From CAVQMB01 sp963713445 (lineage in GTDB: Bacteria; Pseudomonadota; Gammaproteobacteria; Competibacterales; Competibacteraceae): DNA of 64,000 bases. The stretch covers positions 124,001 to 188,000 of the forward strand of contig CAVQMB010000004.1 in assembly GCA_963713445.1 (NCBI GenBank), written 5' to 3'. This document shows, piece after piece, positions 1 through 7,995 of the stretch (position 1 is the first letter of the stretch; the number at the start of each line of letters is the position of its first letter). The translations under genes were made by a program, and so were the position numbers. The notes under the pieces were generated by a model, which did no database searches, had not been told where the DNA came from, and saw only the letters and a list, made by a program, of their open reading frames with translations.

Positions 1-2993
1 ATCTGGTCGGCTCCGGCCTCGAGTTCGGCCTGGTGGTCGACCTCATCACCAGAACCAAACGCCGCGACGTACAGCACGCGATTGCCAGCCGCCCGCAGCG
101 CCGGTCCGATATCCAGCATCACCGCCGCGCCCCAGCGCCCGGCGATGATCAGCACAGTTTCGTCACTGGGGAGATCCAGCGGCGCGCCGGTCGGTCCCAT
201 CAGAACGATGGGATCACCCGGTTGCAACCGGTTCACCAGGCGCGGTCCGGTGCCCCACTGCAACACCAGCAGCCGCACCATGTCATCCTTGACGCCGGCA
301 CCGCTGACCGTCAGCAGGGGCACCTGCAGCCGGGTACCGGCCACCACCGGGCTATAGCTTTCATAGGTCTGCAGCCGGAAAAACTGCCCCGGCCGGAAGC
401 GGCGGGCAGCCATCGGCGCCTTGACCCAGAGCTCGGTTATCGCCGGATTGCTGCGATCGACCGCCGCGACCCGAACGCTGAACAGCTCACTCATGGTGTG
501 CCTGAAGTCGGGATAGTCGTCGGCCGGCGACGCCGGCAGGCGGTCCAGTGCCCCCAGCACCTGCGGATAACTGCGCTTGGCCGAGGCAATAGCCTTGACG
601 ACACTGCCGTTGAACACCGGATGCGTATCACCCAGGAAACTCACCCGCTGGCCATCGTGATGGTACGAGGTAAACGGGCCGAACTCGGCACTCTTGACAT
701 GCTCGGCCACCTGCACCGGCTGCAGTTCATTGGACTGGATCACGTGCGGCAGAAAATGATTGCCTTCCAGTTGGATGCTGCCGGGATATTCGTTCTCGTA
801 GATGATATTGGGAATGGTGCCGGCGGCGACCAGGATCGAACGCGCCGGCAAGGTGTGTTCTTCCTTGGTGGCGAGCCAGCGGCCCTCCTTCCACACCATG
901 CGCCGGCACAGCAGCGCCTTGACATGGCGATACTCATCGAGTTCAGCATGGATTGGTTCCAGCCCTTCGGCGTAGTATAAGCCCTCCTCCATGGCCTTGA
1001 TCACTTCCTCGTGATTGCGCACATAGGCCGGCGAGGCATTGAGACTCTTGCGATAGGCCAGCGTCACCCCGCCCCAGGCCCGCAGCAGCGGCACGAAATC
1101 AGGGGGCTCACCTGCTGCCGCAGCGCGCTCGCGCTCGGCCCGCACCGCCCGGCCATGCGCCAGGAATTCATCGAGAATACCCTGATCCTCAGGGCTCAGG
1201 CGCACGCGGATGCCCGCCCCGTCATGACCGCCGGCAAGCGTCTCATAACGATGCAGGATCTTCTCCACCTGCTTGATGTAATAGGCCTGCACCTCGGTAG
1301 CGGTATCGATGCCGGTGAGACCGCCACCGATCACCACCGCCGGCAGCCGGATCTGCAGATTGGCCAGACTGGTTGATTTACCGGCACCGGTAAGCTGCAA
1401 CGCCATCAGAAAATCGTTGGCCTGACGCATCCCTCGGGCCAGCGAGTTGCCGATGTGAATAACGCGCGGATAGCCAGCCCCTGTGGCGATGCAGACATGA
1501 TCGAACCCCAGTTCCCAGGCATCCTCCAGGCCAACGGTACCACCCAGACGCACACCACCGAACACCTGAAAATAGCGCCGTCGCGCCAGCGACAAATAAA
1601 TCAGTTTGAGGAAGTTCTTATCCCAACGCACCGTGATACCGTATTCGGCGACACCGCCGAAACCGTACAGAATGCGCTCGTCGAGCGGTTCTTTAAGGCT
1701 CTCCCAGTCGCGCACCGGGCGCTCGAGTAAAGCCGGCGGCAACGGTTCGATCTTGAGCCCGTCGATGGCGACCACCGCGCAACCGGCCATCGTGAGGTGA
1801 TGTGCCATGGTGAAGCCGGCCGGGCCCAAGCCGGCAATCAGAACCTTGCGTCCGTTATAAGGCTGCAGCACATACTGGCGCTGGCGCAGCGGATTCCAGC
1901 GGGTCAGCAGATCATAGACCTCGACCCCCCACGGCAGCGCCAGTACATCGGTCAGCACACCGGTCTCGACCTGGGGTATGTTGACCGGATCCTGCTTCTG
2001 ATAGATGCAGCCTTTCATGCAATCGTTGCAGATGCGGTGCCCCGTGGCCGGTACCATGGGGTTGTCGACCATGGCCATGGCCAGAGCCGCTATGGTGTGG
2101 CCATCCCGCTTGAGAAGATGCATCTCGGAAATTTTCTCTTCCAGCGGACAGCCGGTCAGAACGTTATGCAGCGGGTCCTTCTTCAGGCCCAGTTCGGGCT
2201 TACCCTTTTTCTCGGGAAAACCGATCGAACAGAAATCACCGTCATGGTCATGGCAGTATTTGCAGTAGTGCACCTCGGCCTGGACATCGCGGGCAGCCAT
2301 TCGGGGATCCGTCAGAGCGAACCCGTCGCGCTGGCGGAACTGCTCGGGATCGCCCTGGCGGCGCTGTTCGTCATAGGTTTCGAGCTGCACCAGATTGGCA
2401 TGATCGACCCGGCGCGGAAGGCGGAAGCTGGTCCACCCGGCAACCGCAGCCCGGCCCGCCGGCTCCGTCAGCGCCAACGCGCACCACTGCACCAGCCGGT
2501 CGAGCTCAGCAGCGTATCGATCCTCATCGGCCAGCAACCGCTCACTGTAACGGGCGATGGCCAGTTCCCGGTCGCGCTCACCCAAGGCCGACTCCAATTG
2601 CCCATCCAGCCAGCGGTCAAGATCGCCGAAATCCGCAGCGATCGGCTTCCGATAGCGCCGCGCCCGCTTGGCAACCAGTTCCTGCTTGAACGCCAGCACG
2701 GGATCATGGCTCACGGTGGCGGCGCGGGCATCGGCCAACGCCGACTCGATCCCGAAAAGCTCGCCGATGAACGCTTCCACTAGCGGTCCCACCGCCAATA
2801 ACAGCTCACTCACCTGCCGCGGCGACAGTTGCTCGTGACCTTGACGATAGCGGCACAATCGCGCTCGCAGCGCGGGGTCGCACCGCTCCAGCGTGGTCAG
2901 GAATTCGGCATCCAGTCGCGCCAGACCATCGGCCTGGAACAACTCCTGAAATTCGAATCCCTTGAGCTGCAGACTGTTACTCGCTGACGACAT
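1..2993 (-). CDS. GltD-like iron-sulfur/FAD oxidoreductase fused to a ferredoxin-reductase-like domain (3' end outside window)
   Basis: Read directly on the minus strand from ATG at 2993; open for 997 codons to the window edge, so the C-terminus is missing. Residues 1-230 form a helix-rich region I do not recognise. A cysteine-rich GltD-type 4Fe-4S segment follows, with CKYC at about 244-247, a Cys near 255 and a CNDCMKGC cluster near 330-340. A dinucleotide fold with GLGPAG near 384 (FAD) and a second with GGGLTG near 552 (NAD(P)) follow. From about 833 a flavin-reductase-like barrel begins, with PGQFFRL. Known: GltD-type proteins move electrons between NAD(P)H, FAD and Fe-S clusters; fusion to an FNR-like domain recalls NfnB plus NfnA. 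Inferred: a multi-centre NAD(P)H oxidoreductase; partner and substrate unknown. Confidence 0.75.
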   Translation of the reverse strand, partial: MSSASNSLQLKGFEFQELFQADGLARLDAEFLTTLERCDPALRARLCRYRQGHEQLSPRQVSELLLAVGPLVEAFIGELFGIESALADARAATVSHDPVLAFKQELVAKRARRYRKPIAADFGDLDRWLDGQLESALGERDRELAIARYSERLLADEDRYAAELDRLVQWCALALTEPAGRAAVAGWTSFRLPRRVDHANLVQLETYDEQRRQGDPEQFRQRDGFALTDPRMAARDVQAEVHYCKYCHDHDGDFCSIGFPEKKGKPELGLKKDPLHNVLTGCPLEEKISEMHLLKRDGHTIAALAMAMVDNPMVPATGHRICNDCMKGCIYQKQDPVNIPQVETGVLTDVLALPWGVEVYDLLTRWNPLRQRQYVLQPYNGRKVLIAGLGPAGFTMAHHLTMAGCAVVAIDGLKIEPLPPALLERPVRDWESLKEPLDERILYGFGGVAEYGITVRWDKNFLKLIYLSLARRRYFQVFGGVRLGGTVGLEDAWELGFDHVCIATGAGYPRVIHIGNSLARGMRQANDFLMALQLTGAGKSTSLANLQIRLPAVVIGGGLTGIDTATEVQAYYIKQVEKILHRYETLAGGHDGAGIRVRLSPEDQGILDEFLAHGRAVRAERERAAAAGEPPDFVPLLRAWGGVTLAYRKSLNASPAYVRNHEEVIKAMEEGLYYAEGLEPIHAELDEYRHVKALLCRRMVWKEGRWLATKEEHTLPARSILVAAGTIPNIIYENEYPGSIQLEGNHFLPHVIQSNELQPVQVAEHVKSAEFGPFTSYHHDGQRVSFLGDTHPVFNGSVVKAIASAKRSYPQVLGALDRLPASPADDYPDFRHTMSELFSVRVAAVDRSNPAITELWVKAPMAARRFRPGQFFRLQTYESYSPVVAGTRLQVPLLTVSGAGVKDDMVRLLVLQWGTGPRLVNRLQPGDPIVLMGPTGAPLDLPSDETVLIIAGRWGAAVMLDIGPALRAAGNRVLYVAAFGSGDEVDHQAELEAGADQ

Positions 2994-3053
2994 GGTTTTG
3001 ACCTTGCGACATCGTTGATCGGCACCGGGATCTCCGGTCTCAAATGATTCGAC

Positions 3054-3059
3054 TATAAT
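3054..3059 (+). promoter_or_regulatory. Putative -10 box for the amine-oxidase-like gene
   Basis: Perfect TATAAT in the 122-base divergent gap between the oxidoreductase and the flavoprotein gene. The hexamer 17 bases upstream is a poor -35. The predicted start near 3066 leaves about 50 bases before ATG 3116, which supports that start over the TTG at 3071. Confidence 0.45.
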
Positions 3060-3115
3060 GCGAGCCGGTATTGCAAGCGAAATACTCGGTTAATCGGCAC
3101 CACCCAGGACGACCC

Positions 3116-4354
3116 ATGGATACCGATCTACTCATCATCGGTGCCGGCGCCGCCGGCCTCGGTGCGGCACGCCGCGCTCGGGCCCGCGGACTGCGCATTC
3201 AACTGCTGGAAGCGCGCCGCCGCATCGGCGGCCGGGCCTGGACCGATAGCCGGCGTTTCGGGGTGCCGGTCGATCATGGCTGCCACTGGCTGCACGCCGC
3301 CGACATCAATCCGCTGCGGGCTCTGGCCGACCGCTGGAGCATGGGGTACCGGCGTAGTAGCCGTCGCAACCTTATGTTGTTCCGCCAAGGCGTGCGCCAG
3401 CCCGACACCGAACTGGCAGCGTTTCAAGCCTATTGCCAGCGCTGCTGGGACAGCGCCGAAGCGGCCGGCCGCCGCGGCGAGGACCGGCCCCTGGCCGAGA
3501 TGGTGGAGCGTACCAGCCAGTGGTACCCCTTGTTCGCGAGTTGGTGTGCCGCACTCAACGGTTTCGGGCCCGAGCGGGTCTCCACGCTGGACTGGTTCCG
3601 CTATTGCGATACCGGCAACGACTGGCCAGTGCGTGCCGGCTACGGGACGCTAGTGGCGCGGCTGGGCCGGGGCCTGGACATCCACTGCGCCACCCCGGTG
3701 CGCGAGCTGCGCTGGTCGGGACCCGGTATTGAGGCGGTGACGCCACGTGGCACGCTACGGGCGCGGGCGGCGCTGGTCACCGTATCCACCGCCGTGCTGG
3801 CCGGTGGTGCGGTGCGCTTCCGGCCGGCCCTGCCGGTCTGGAAGCAGTCCGCGATCGAGGCCGTGCCGCTGGGTCACGCTAACAAGGTCATGCTGGGCCT
3901 CGGCCAGCCGCTCGTGGACGTTGCCGCACATAGTTTTGCCCGCTTCGATACCGGTCGGCGCGAAACGCTGGGCTGGCAGCTACAGCCGTTCGGCTACTCG
4001 CTGGCGATCGGCTATGCGGCGGGAACATTTGCGCGCGAGCTCGAACAAGCCGGACGTCCGGCAATGATCGACTTCGCGCTCGAGCAGTTCAAGGCGATGT
4101 TCGGCAACACCGCTGTCCGGACGGTCCGGGTGAAAGACGCCAGCGGCTGGAGCGGTGATCCCTGGATCGGCGGCGCCTACAGTCTGGCCCGGCCGGGTCA
4201 AGCCGAACAGCGTGGACGTCTGGCCCAACCGCTCGCGCGGCGCCTTTACTTTGCCGGCGAAGCCGTATCGGCAAGCGCTTTCGGCACCGCCCACGGTGCC
4301 TATCAGTCAGGCTGCGACGCCGTCGATCTCGTGCGACGCCAGTTATCCCCCTGA
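3116..4354 (+). CDS. FAD-dependent amine oxidase-family protein (monoamine oxidase-like)
   Basis: A 412-residue flavoprotein. The N-terminus carries the FAD Rossmann motif GAGAAG at residues 9-14, followed by the ELEAR-like acidic strand end and RIGGRAWT, typical of flavin amine oxidases. The C-terminus has LYFAGEA followed by GTAHGAYQSG, the second FAD-contacting motif of the same family. Members oxidise primary, secondary or polyamines to imines with H2O2 release; some act as carotenoid or tryptophan oxidases, so the substrate is open. No signal peptide is visible, so it is probably cytoplasmic. An in-frame TTG lies upstream at 3071, but ATG 3116 puts the FAD motif at the usual distance from the start. 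It is a single-gene unit flanked by a weak promoter and an AT-rich downstream gap. Confidence 0.82.
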   Translation: MDTDLLIIGAGAAGLGAARRARARGLRIQLLEARRRIGGRAWTDSRRFGVPVDHGCHWLHAADINPLRALADRWSMGYRRSSRRNLMLFRQGVRQPDTELAAFQAYCQRCWDSAEAAGRRGEDRPLAEMVERTSQWYPLFASWCAALNGFGPERVSTLDWFRYCDTGNDWPVRAGYGTLVARLGRGLDIHCATPVRELRWSGPGIEAVTPRGTLRARAALVTVSTAVLAGGAVRFRPALPVWKQSAIEAVPLGHANKVMLGLGQPLVDVAAHSFARFDTGRRETLGWQLQPFGYSLAIGYAAGTFARELEQAGRPAMIDFALEQFKAMFGNTAVRTVRVKDASGWSGDPWIGGAYSLARPGQAEQRGRLAQPLARRLYFAGEAVSASAFGTAHGAYQSGCDAVDLVRRQLSP

Positions 4355-4447
4355 ACGCCACAGGCCGCCTGCTGCATACCTAAATGCCCGCATATTGCGG
4401 CATATTTTCGCGTTTTTTTCCAAAATCGTCATGAACTTGATTAAACG

Positions 4448-4471
4448 CCAGCAGACGCATTAATCTGCTGG
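4448..4471. repeat. Perfect 8-bp inverted repeat upstream of the TiaS-like gene
   Basis: CCAGCAGA (4448-4455) and TCTGCTGG (4464-4471) are exact inverted copies around an 8-base AT-rich spacer, 34 bases before ATG 4506. The symmetry and position fit an operator or a leader hairpin for the three-gene cluster. The preceding 4388-4419 holds a short CCGCA/TGCGG stem and then a T7 run, a weak possible terminator for the upstream flavoprotein gene. Confidence 0.4.
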
Positions 4472-4505
4472 CCGGAGTTGTATCAATTTGTAACGGGCCG
4501 ATGCG

Positions 4506-5264
4506 ATGAGCGCCGAACCTCGCTGTATCCTGGTCGGTATTGACGACACCGACAATCTCACCAGCCGCGGTACCGGGCATAGGGCGCGACAGCTCGGCGA
4601 GCGTCTCCGCACAGTTGGACTGGCGACCTGTGCGGGTATCACCCGGCACCAGTTGCTGGTCGACCCGGCGATTCCTTACACCTCTCACAATAGCTCAGCA
4701 TGTCTGAGATTGCGTCTCAAAGGTACCGATATCGCTGCCGTAATCGAACTGTGCCGGGATTTTTTGCGCCGTGAGAGCGCCCCGGGTTCTGACGCCGGGC
4801 TCTGCGTTGCGCCGTTCGAACAAATCACGGCGCAAATTCAAGCGTTCGGCCGGTCAGCCAAGGAGCAAGTGCTTACTCAGGCCACAGCTCGCGAACAGGC
4901 TGCGACAGCCGGTCTGACGCTGGAGGGGTTGACGGGTGACCAGGGCGGCGTAATTGGCGCGTTGGCTGCCACAGCACTGCATGCAGCCGGCAACGACGGC
5001 CGTTATCTGTGGCTGCCCGGCCTGCGTGAAGCCGCCGGCGACGAGCTTTCCGCCGCGGCCATCAAGACGCACTTCGGCGTCGGCGAGGTCCGCCCGCTTG
5101 GTTCGCAGATCCCAGTTTCAGATGATGCGCTCGTGGCGCTCGGCGACTGGCCCCGGCCGGTGTTGCTGGAGGGTATTCCGGTTTTATTGGTGGAGGAGAA
5201 TGACAATGCTGAACAGTCTGCCTTCCGGGTCGCTGCCCGGGACTACATCAAACAGCACTACTGA
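4506..5264 (+). CDS. Stand-alone TiaS kinase-domain-like protein
   Basis: A 252-residue soluble protein. GIDDTDN at residues 11-17 followed by SRGTG matches the signature of the N-terminal kinase-like domain of TiaS (tRNA-Ile2 agmatinylcytidine synthetase). Further matches are a PAIPYTSHNSSA segment and a GGVIGALAA segment corresponding to the TiaS GRGLIGALAA block. The OB-fold and zinc-ribbon tRNA-binding parts of archaeal TiaS are absent. Bacteria modify this tRNA with TilS, so a tRNA role is unlikely. Inference: an ATP-dependent small-molecule or nucleotide-modifying enzyme. Its last 59 bases overlap the next gene (ATG 5206), implying translational coupling, and a TonB receptor follows, which ties it to uptake of some ligand. 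Start ATG 4506 is the only sensible one: the ATG at 4501 meets a stop after one codon. Confidence 0.65.
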   Translation: MSAEPRCILVGIDDTDNLTSRGTGHRARQLGERLRTVGLATCAGITRHQLLVDPAIPYTSHNSSACLRLRLKGTDIAAVIELCRDFLRRESAPGSDAGLCVAPFEQITAQIQAFGRSAKEQVLTQATAREQAATAGLTLEGLTGDQGGVIGALAATALHAAGNDGRYLWLPGLREAAGDELSAAAIKTHFGVGEVRPLGSQIPVSDDALVALGDWPRPVLLEGIPVLLVEENDNAEQSAFRVAARDYIKQHY

Positions 5265-5743
5265 AATCGGTCATTCCAGTCAGCTGCTGATACTGCTGGG
5301 CTTGGGTACGGCCGCGGTCGCGCTGCATGTGGCCCTGCGTTTCCCGCTGCATCTGCCGGGTCGCCACGGCCTGGAATGGCTGGCGTTACTGCTGCTGGCG
5401 CGCCAGTTCTCACCTTTGCCCTGGGCCGCCAGCCTCACCGGAAGTGGCGCGGCGGCGTTGAGCGTGCTGTTCAATCCGGCGTCCGCGCCTGCCTATCTGA
5501 TCACCGGCGTACTGCTGGATCTGGGTTGGCGCCGACTGTACCGCTGGCGGCACCACGCCCTCCTGCTGGCACTGCTGGCCGGTGCAGCCTTTGCCGTCAA
5601 AACCTGTGCTGCAACTGGGATTGGATCCGTTTCCCGTGTCACAGCTGGGCTTCCGGCTGCTGACCCATTTCGTGTTCGGTGCCTTGGGCGGTCTGGCCGG
5701 CGTCGGATTGTGGCGGGCACGGAACCGGTTGCAGCAGCACTAA
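5206..5743 (+). CDS. Small membrane protein, ECF S-component-like, with one frameshift
   Basis: The frame from ATG 5206 encodes hydrophobic segments up to about 5595, then loses coding character. Dropping one base in the AAAA run at 5600-5603 restores a frame that ends at TAA 5743, giving about 178 residues. The restored C-terminus reads LGLDPFPVSQLGFRL and then a small-residue membrane segment HFVFGALGGLAGVGLW. About five or six membrane helices and the Gly-rich last helix resemble substrate-binding S components of ECF transporters, but I see no decisive family motif, and no ECF ATPase or T component lies in the window. It overlaps the TiaS-like gene by 59 bases and precedes the TonB receptor. 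The frameshift is more likely a sequence error than decay, because coding resumes intact. Confidence 0.5.
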
Positions 5744-5877
5744 CCCGCAATACCCGCTGCCAGTGTGGTAGTTCAGTGACGGCGCGGTCGCCGCCGACCG
5801 TGCTCAGGTCCCGTTTGTGCCAGCGCGCGGGGCGACTGAAGCATTGACGCAAAACAATAACGTTCTCGGAACCTGAC

Positions 5878-7947
5878 ATGAGCGACCTCCCCTCCAAGTC
5901 CGCCCTGCGGACGGGCATACTGTTGGCCGCACTGGCGGCCGCGGCCAGTGCCACGGCTGCCACCACTGGCGGCAATGAAGCCAACGACGCCAACACGCTA
6001 GGCCAGCTGACGATCGTGATCCGCAAAGGCCGGCGGCCGATTCAGCCGGACAGCGTGGCCACCCGCCATACCATCAATCGCCGGCAGCTGCAGGCACGCG
6101 GGGTTCGCACGCTGGATCAGGCACTGGCACTGGTGCCCGGCCTCAATGTGCGCAATGGCGCCCAGGGGGTGCCGCGGATCGATATCCGCGGACTGCGCAC
6201 ACGGCAGATCAAACTGTTGATCAACGGTGTGCCGTTCAACTCGACCTACGACGGTCAGTTCGATCCAACCCAGATTCCGGTGGATCAGATTGCCCGCATC
6301 GAGGTGGTCACCGGGGCGCCATCGGTACTTTACGGCGATGGCGCAATTGCCGGTGTCATCAATGTAATCACCCGTAAGGGCAGCGGTCCAGCTCACGGCA
6401 GTGTGGCGGCCGAAGGCGGGCAGGACCACGATTACTCGCTCCATTCCACGCTCTCCGGTGCCCGGGGCCGGTGGGACTACTTCTTCAGTGCCGGACGGCA
6501 ATACCGGCGCGGATTCCGGCTATCGAACAAGTTTCAGCCCACCGCAACCGAAGACGGCGGCCTGCGCAACAATAGCGACTGGCGGCGCACCAGCTTCTAC
6601 GGCAACATCGGCTATCAGGCCAGCGCCGACCTCAAACTGGGCCTGACAGTAAGCCACGTCAGCGGCGCCTATGGGATCCCGCCCAGCACCCAGACCAGCA
6701 AGACCGACCCGTTTGCCCAACCGGCCCATTACGATCGGGTCGATAACCTGAGCGGTTATGCGGTGCAGCTCGCCGGCACGTATGACCCGCCCGGTCCCTG
6801 GGCCGGGCGCTTCTGGGCCTACCACAACCAACTTGGTCAGACCGACAGCCGGTTCGACAACGCCCACTACGACAGCATGTCAGATCCCTCCATAAAGGGT
6901 ACCTACCGGCTCGACAACAGTACCCGCATCAGCGGTCTACACGGCCAGGTCAGTCACATCTGGGCCAATCACAGCCGACTGACATTCGCCCTCAACAGCC
7001 GCCGTGAAGACTGGCGTGAAACCGGCGTGATCCGCGACCTGCCGTTAACCAAGGTGGGCGGTTCCGGCGGTGGTGGTGGTGGCGGCGGATCCGGCCGCTA
7101 CGGGCTGCGCCAGGTGGACGAGTCGAAAACCGTCTACGTCAATTCAACCGCACTCGAATTTGCCGCCAGCCCCTTCGAGCATGCCGGCGTGGTCCTGGGA
7201 GCCGCCTACAATTGGCAGCACCGCGACGCGGGTAACCACGGTGCAGTGAGCGCCTCGGCCGGCCTGTTCTACGATGTCAGCAGCGCGCTGCGGTTACGTG
7301 GATCAGTGTCGCGCCGGGTACGGGCACCGTCAATCCGGCAGCTCTACGGCAGCGCCGCCGGCAACCCCGGTTTGAAGTTTGAAACTGCCATGAACTACGA
7401 GGTCGGCGCCCGCTACCGGCTTGATCCGGCGGCCACACTGAAGGCAGCGGTATTTCAGATGGATGTCACGAACTTCATCGAAAAGGATGCGATCACCGAC
7501 CACTATGCCAACTTCCAGCACTATCGGTTTCGCGGCATCGAGCTGAGCGGCGACTGGCGCCCGCTGCCGGCACTGTCTCTGTCGGCCGGCTACACGTATC
7601 TGGATGCCACCGATCGATCCGCCAACACGGCGCACCAGCGACTGCAGTACCGACCGCGCCACAAAGCCACCCTGCAGGCGCGTTACGAGTTCGGCCACGG
7701 GCTGGAAGGCTATGCGTCGCTGCTGTATGTCGGCGACCAGGTGTACTACTCACGCAAAGGGCCGGCACGCGACGGGGCGCTGAACAACTATACTCTGGTC
7801 GACATCAAGCTGACCCAGCACCTGGCCCACAATCGGGTGCAGCTGTATCTGGGGGCGAACAACCTGTTCGACCGCAACTATGAGACCAGCTATGGTTTTC
7901 CGCAGGCCGGGCGTTTCGTCTACGGTGGTGTCAAGGTGATGTTCTGA
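5878..7947 (+). CDS. TonB-dependent outer-membrane receptor
   Basis: A 689-residue receptor. Residues 1-27 look like a signal peptide ending in Ala-rich ATAA. A TonB-box-like QLTIVI follows near 43-48. The plug domain (about 60-165) shows the usual sequence blocks: RGVRTLDQALALVPGL, DIRGL, VLYGDGAIAGVINVIT. The rest is a beta-barrel with aromatic-rich strands and the family C-terminal ending in Phe (GGVKVMF). It imports a scarce ligand across the outer membrane using TonB/ExbBD energy. The ligand cannot be read from sequence; plug and barrel resemble the BtuB/siderophore class in general. A run of 13 Gly/Ser residues at 394-406 interrupts the barrel. It is likely co-transcribed with the TiaS-like and membrane-protein genes; the gap to the latter is 134 bases. 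Confidence 0.88.
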   Translation: MSDLPSKSALRTGILLAALAAAASATAATTGGNEANDANTLGQLTIVIRKGRRPIQPDSVATRHTINRRQLQARGVRTLDQALALVPGLNVRNGAQGVPRIDIRGLRTRQIKLLINGVPFNSTYDGQFDPTQIPVDQIARIEVVTGAPSVLYGDGAIAGVINVITRKGSGPAHGSVAAEGGQDHDYSLHSTLSGARGRWDYFFSAGRQYRRGFRLSNKFQPTATEDGGLRNNSDWRRTSFYGNIGYQASADLKLGLTVSHVSGAYGIPPSTQTSKTDPFAQPAHYDRVDNLSGYAVQLAGTYDPPGPWAGRFWAYHNQLGQTDSRFDNAHYDSMSDPSIKGTYRLDNSTRISGLHGQVSHIWANHSRLTFALNSRREDWRETGVIRDLPLTKVGGSGGGGGGGGSGRYGLRQVDESKTVYVNSTALEFAASPFEHAGVVLGAAYNWQHRDAGNHGAVSASAGLFYDVSSALRLRGSVSRRVRAPSIRQLYGSAAGNPGLKFETAMNYEVGARYRLDPAATLKAAVFQMDVTNFIEKDAITDHYANFQHYRFRGIELSGDWRPLPALSLSAGYTYLDATDRSANTAHQRLQYRPRHKATLQARYEFGHGLEGYASLLYVGDQVYYSRKGPARDGALNNYTLVDIKLTQHLAHNRVQLYLGANNLFDRNYETSYGFPQAGRFVYGGVKVMF
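7057..7095 (+). repeat. GGT/GGC codon repeat encoding a Gly/Ser run in the receptor
   Basis: Thirteen codons encode GGSGGGGGGGGSG at residues 394-406 of the TonB receptor, including four consecutive GGT codons. The run sits between barrel segments and is probably an extracellular loop or flexible turn. Repeats of this kind change length by slippage in steps of one codon, keeping the frame. Confidence 0.75.
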
Positions 7948-7957
7948 CGACGCGGAT

Positions 7958-7986
7958 ACTGCCGGTGGCTTTAAGCCACCGGCAGT
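7958..7986. terminator. Strong hairpin between convergent TonB receptor and degP-like genes
   Basis: ACTGCCGGTGGCTT and its exact reverse complement flank a single T, giving a 14-base-arm palindrome in the 48-base gap between two convergent stop codons. There is no long T-run on either side, so it is a hairpin terminator or transcript-end protector working for both strands rather than a canonical intrinsic terminator. Confidence 0.65.
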
Positions 7987-7995
7987 CTGCAGCCC

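Noticed and set aside
33..2783. Long plus-strand frames of 315 and 328 codons
   Set aside because: They lie opposite the continuous 997-codon oxidoreductase read on the minus strand, which has clear cofactor motifs.
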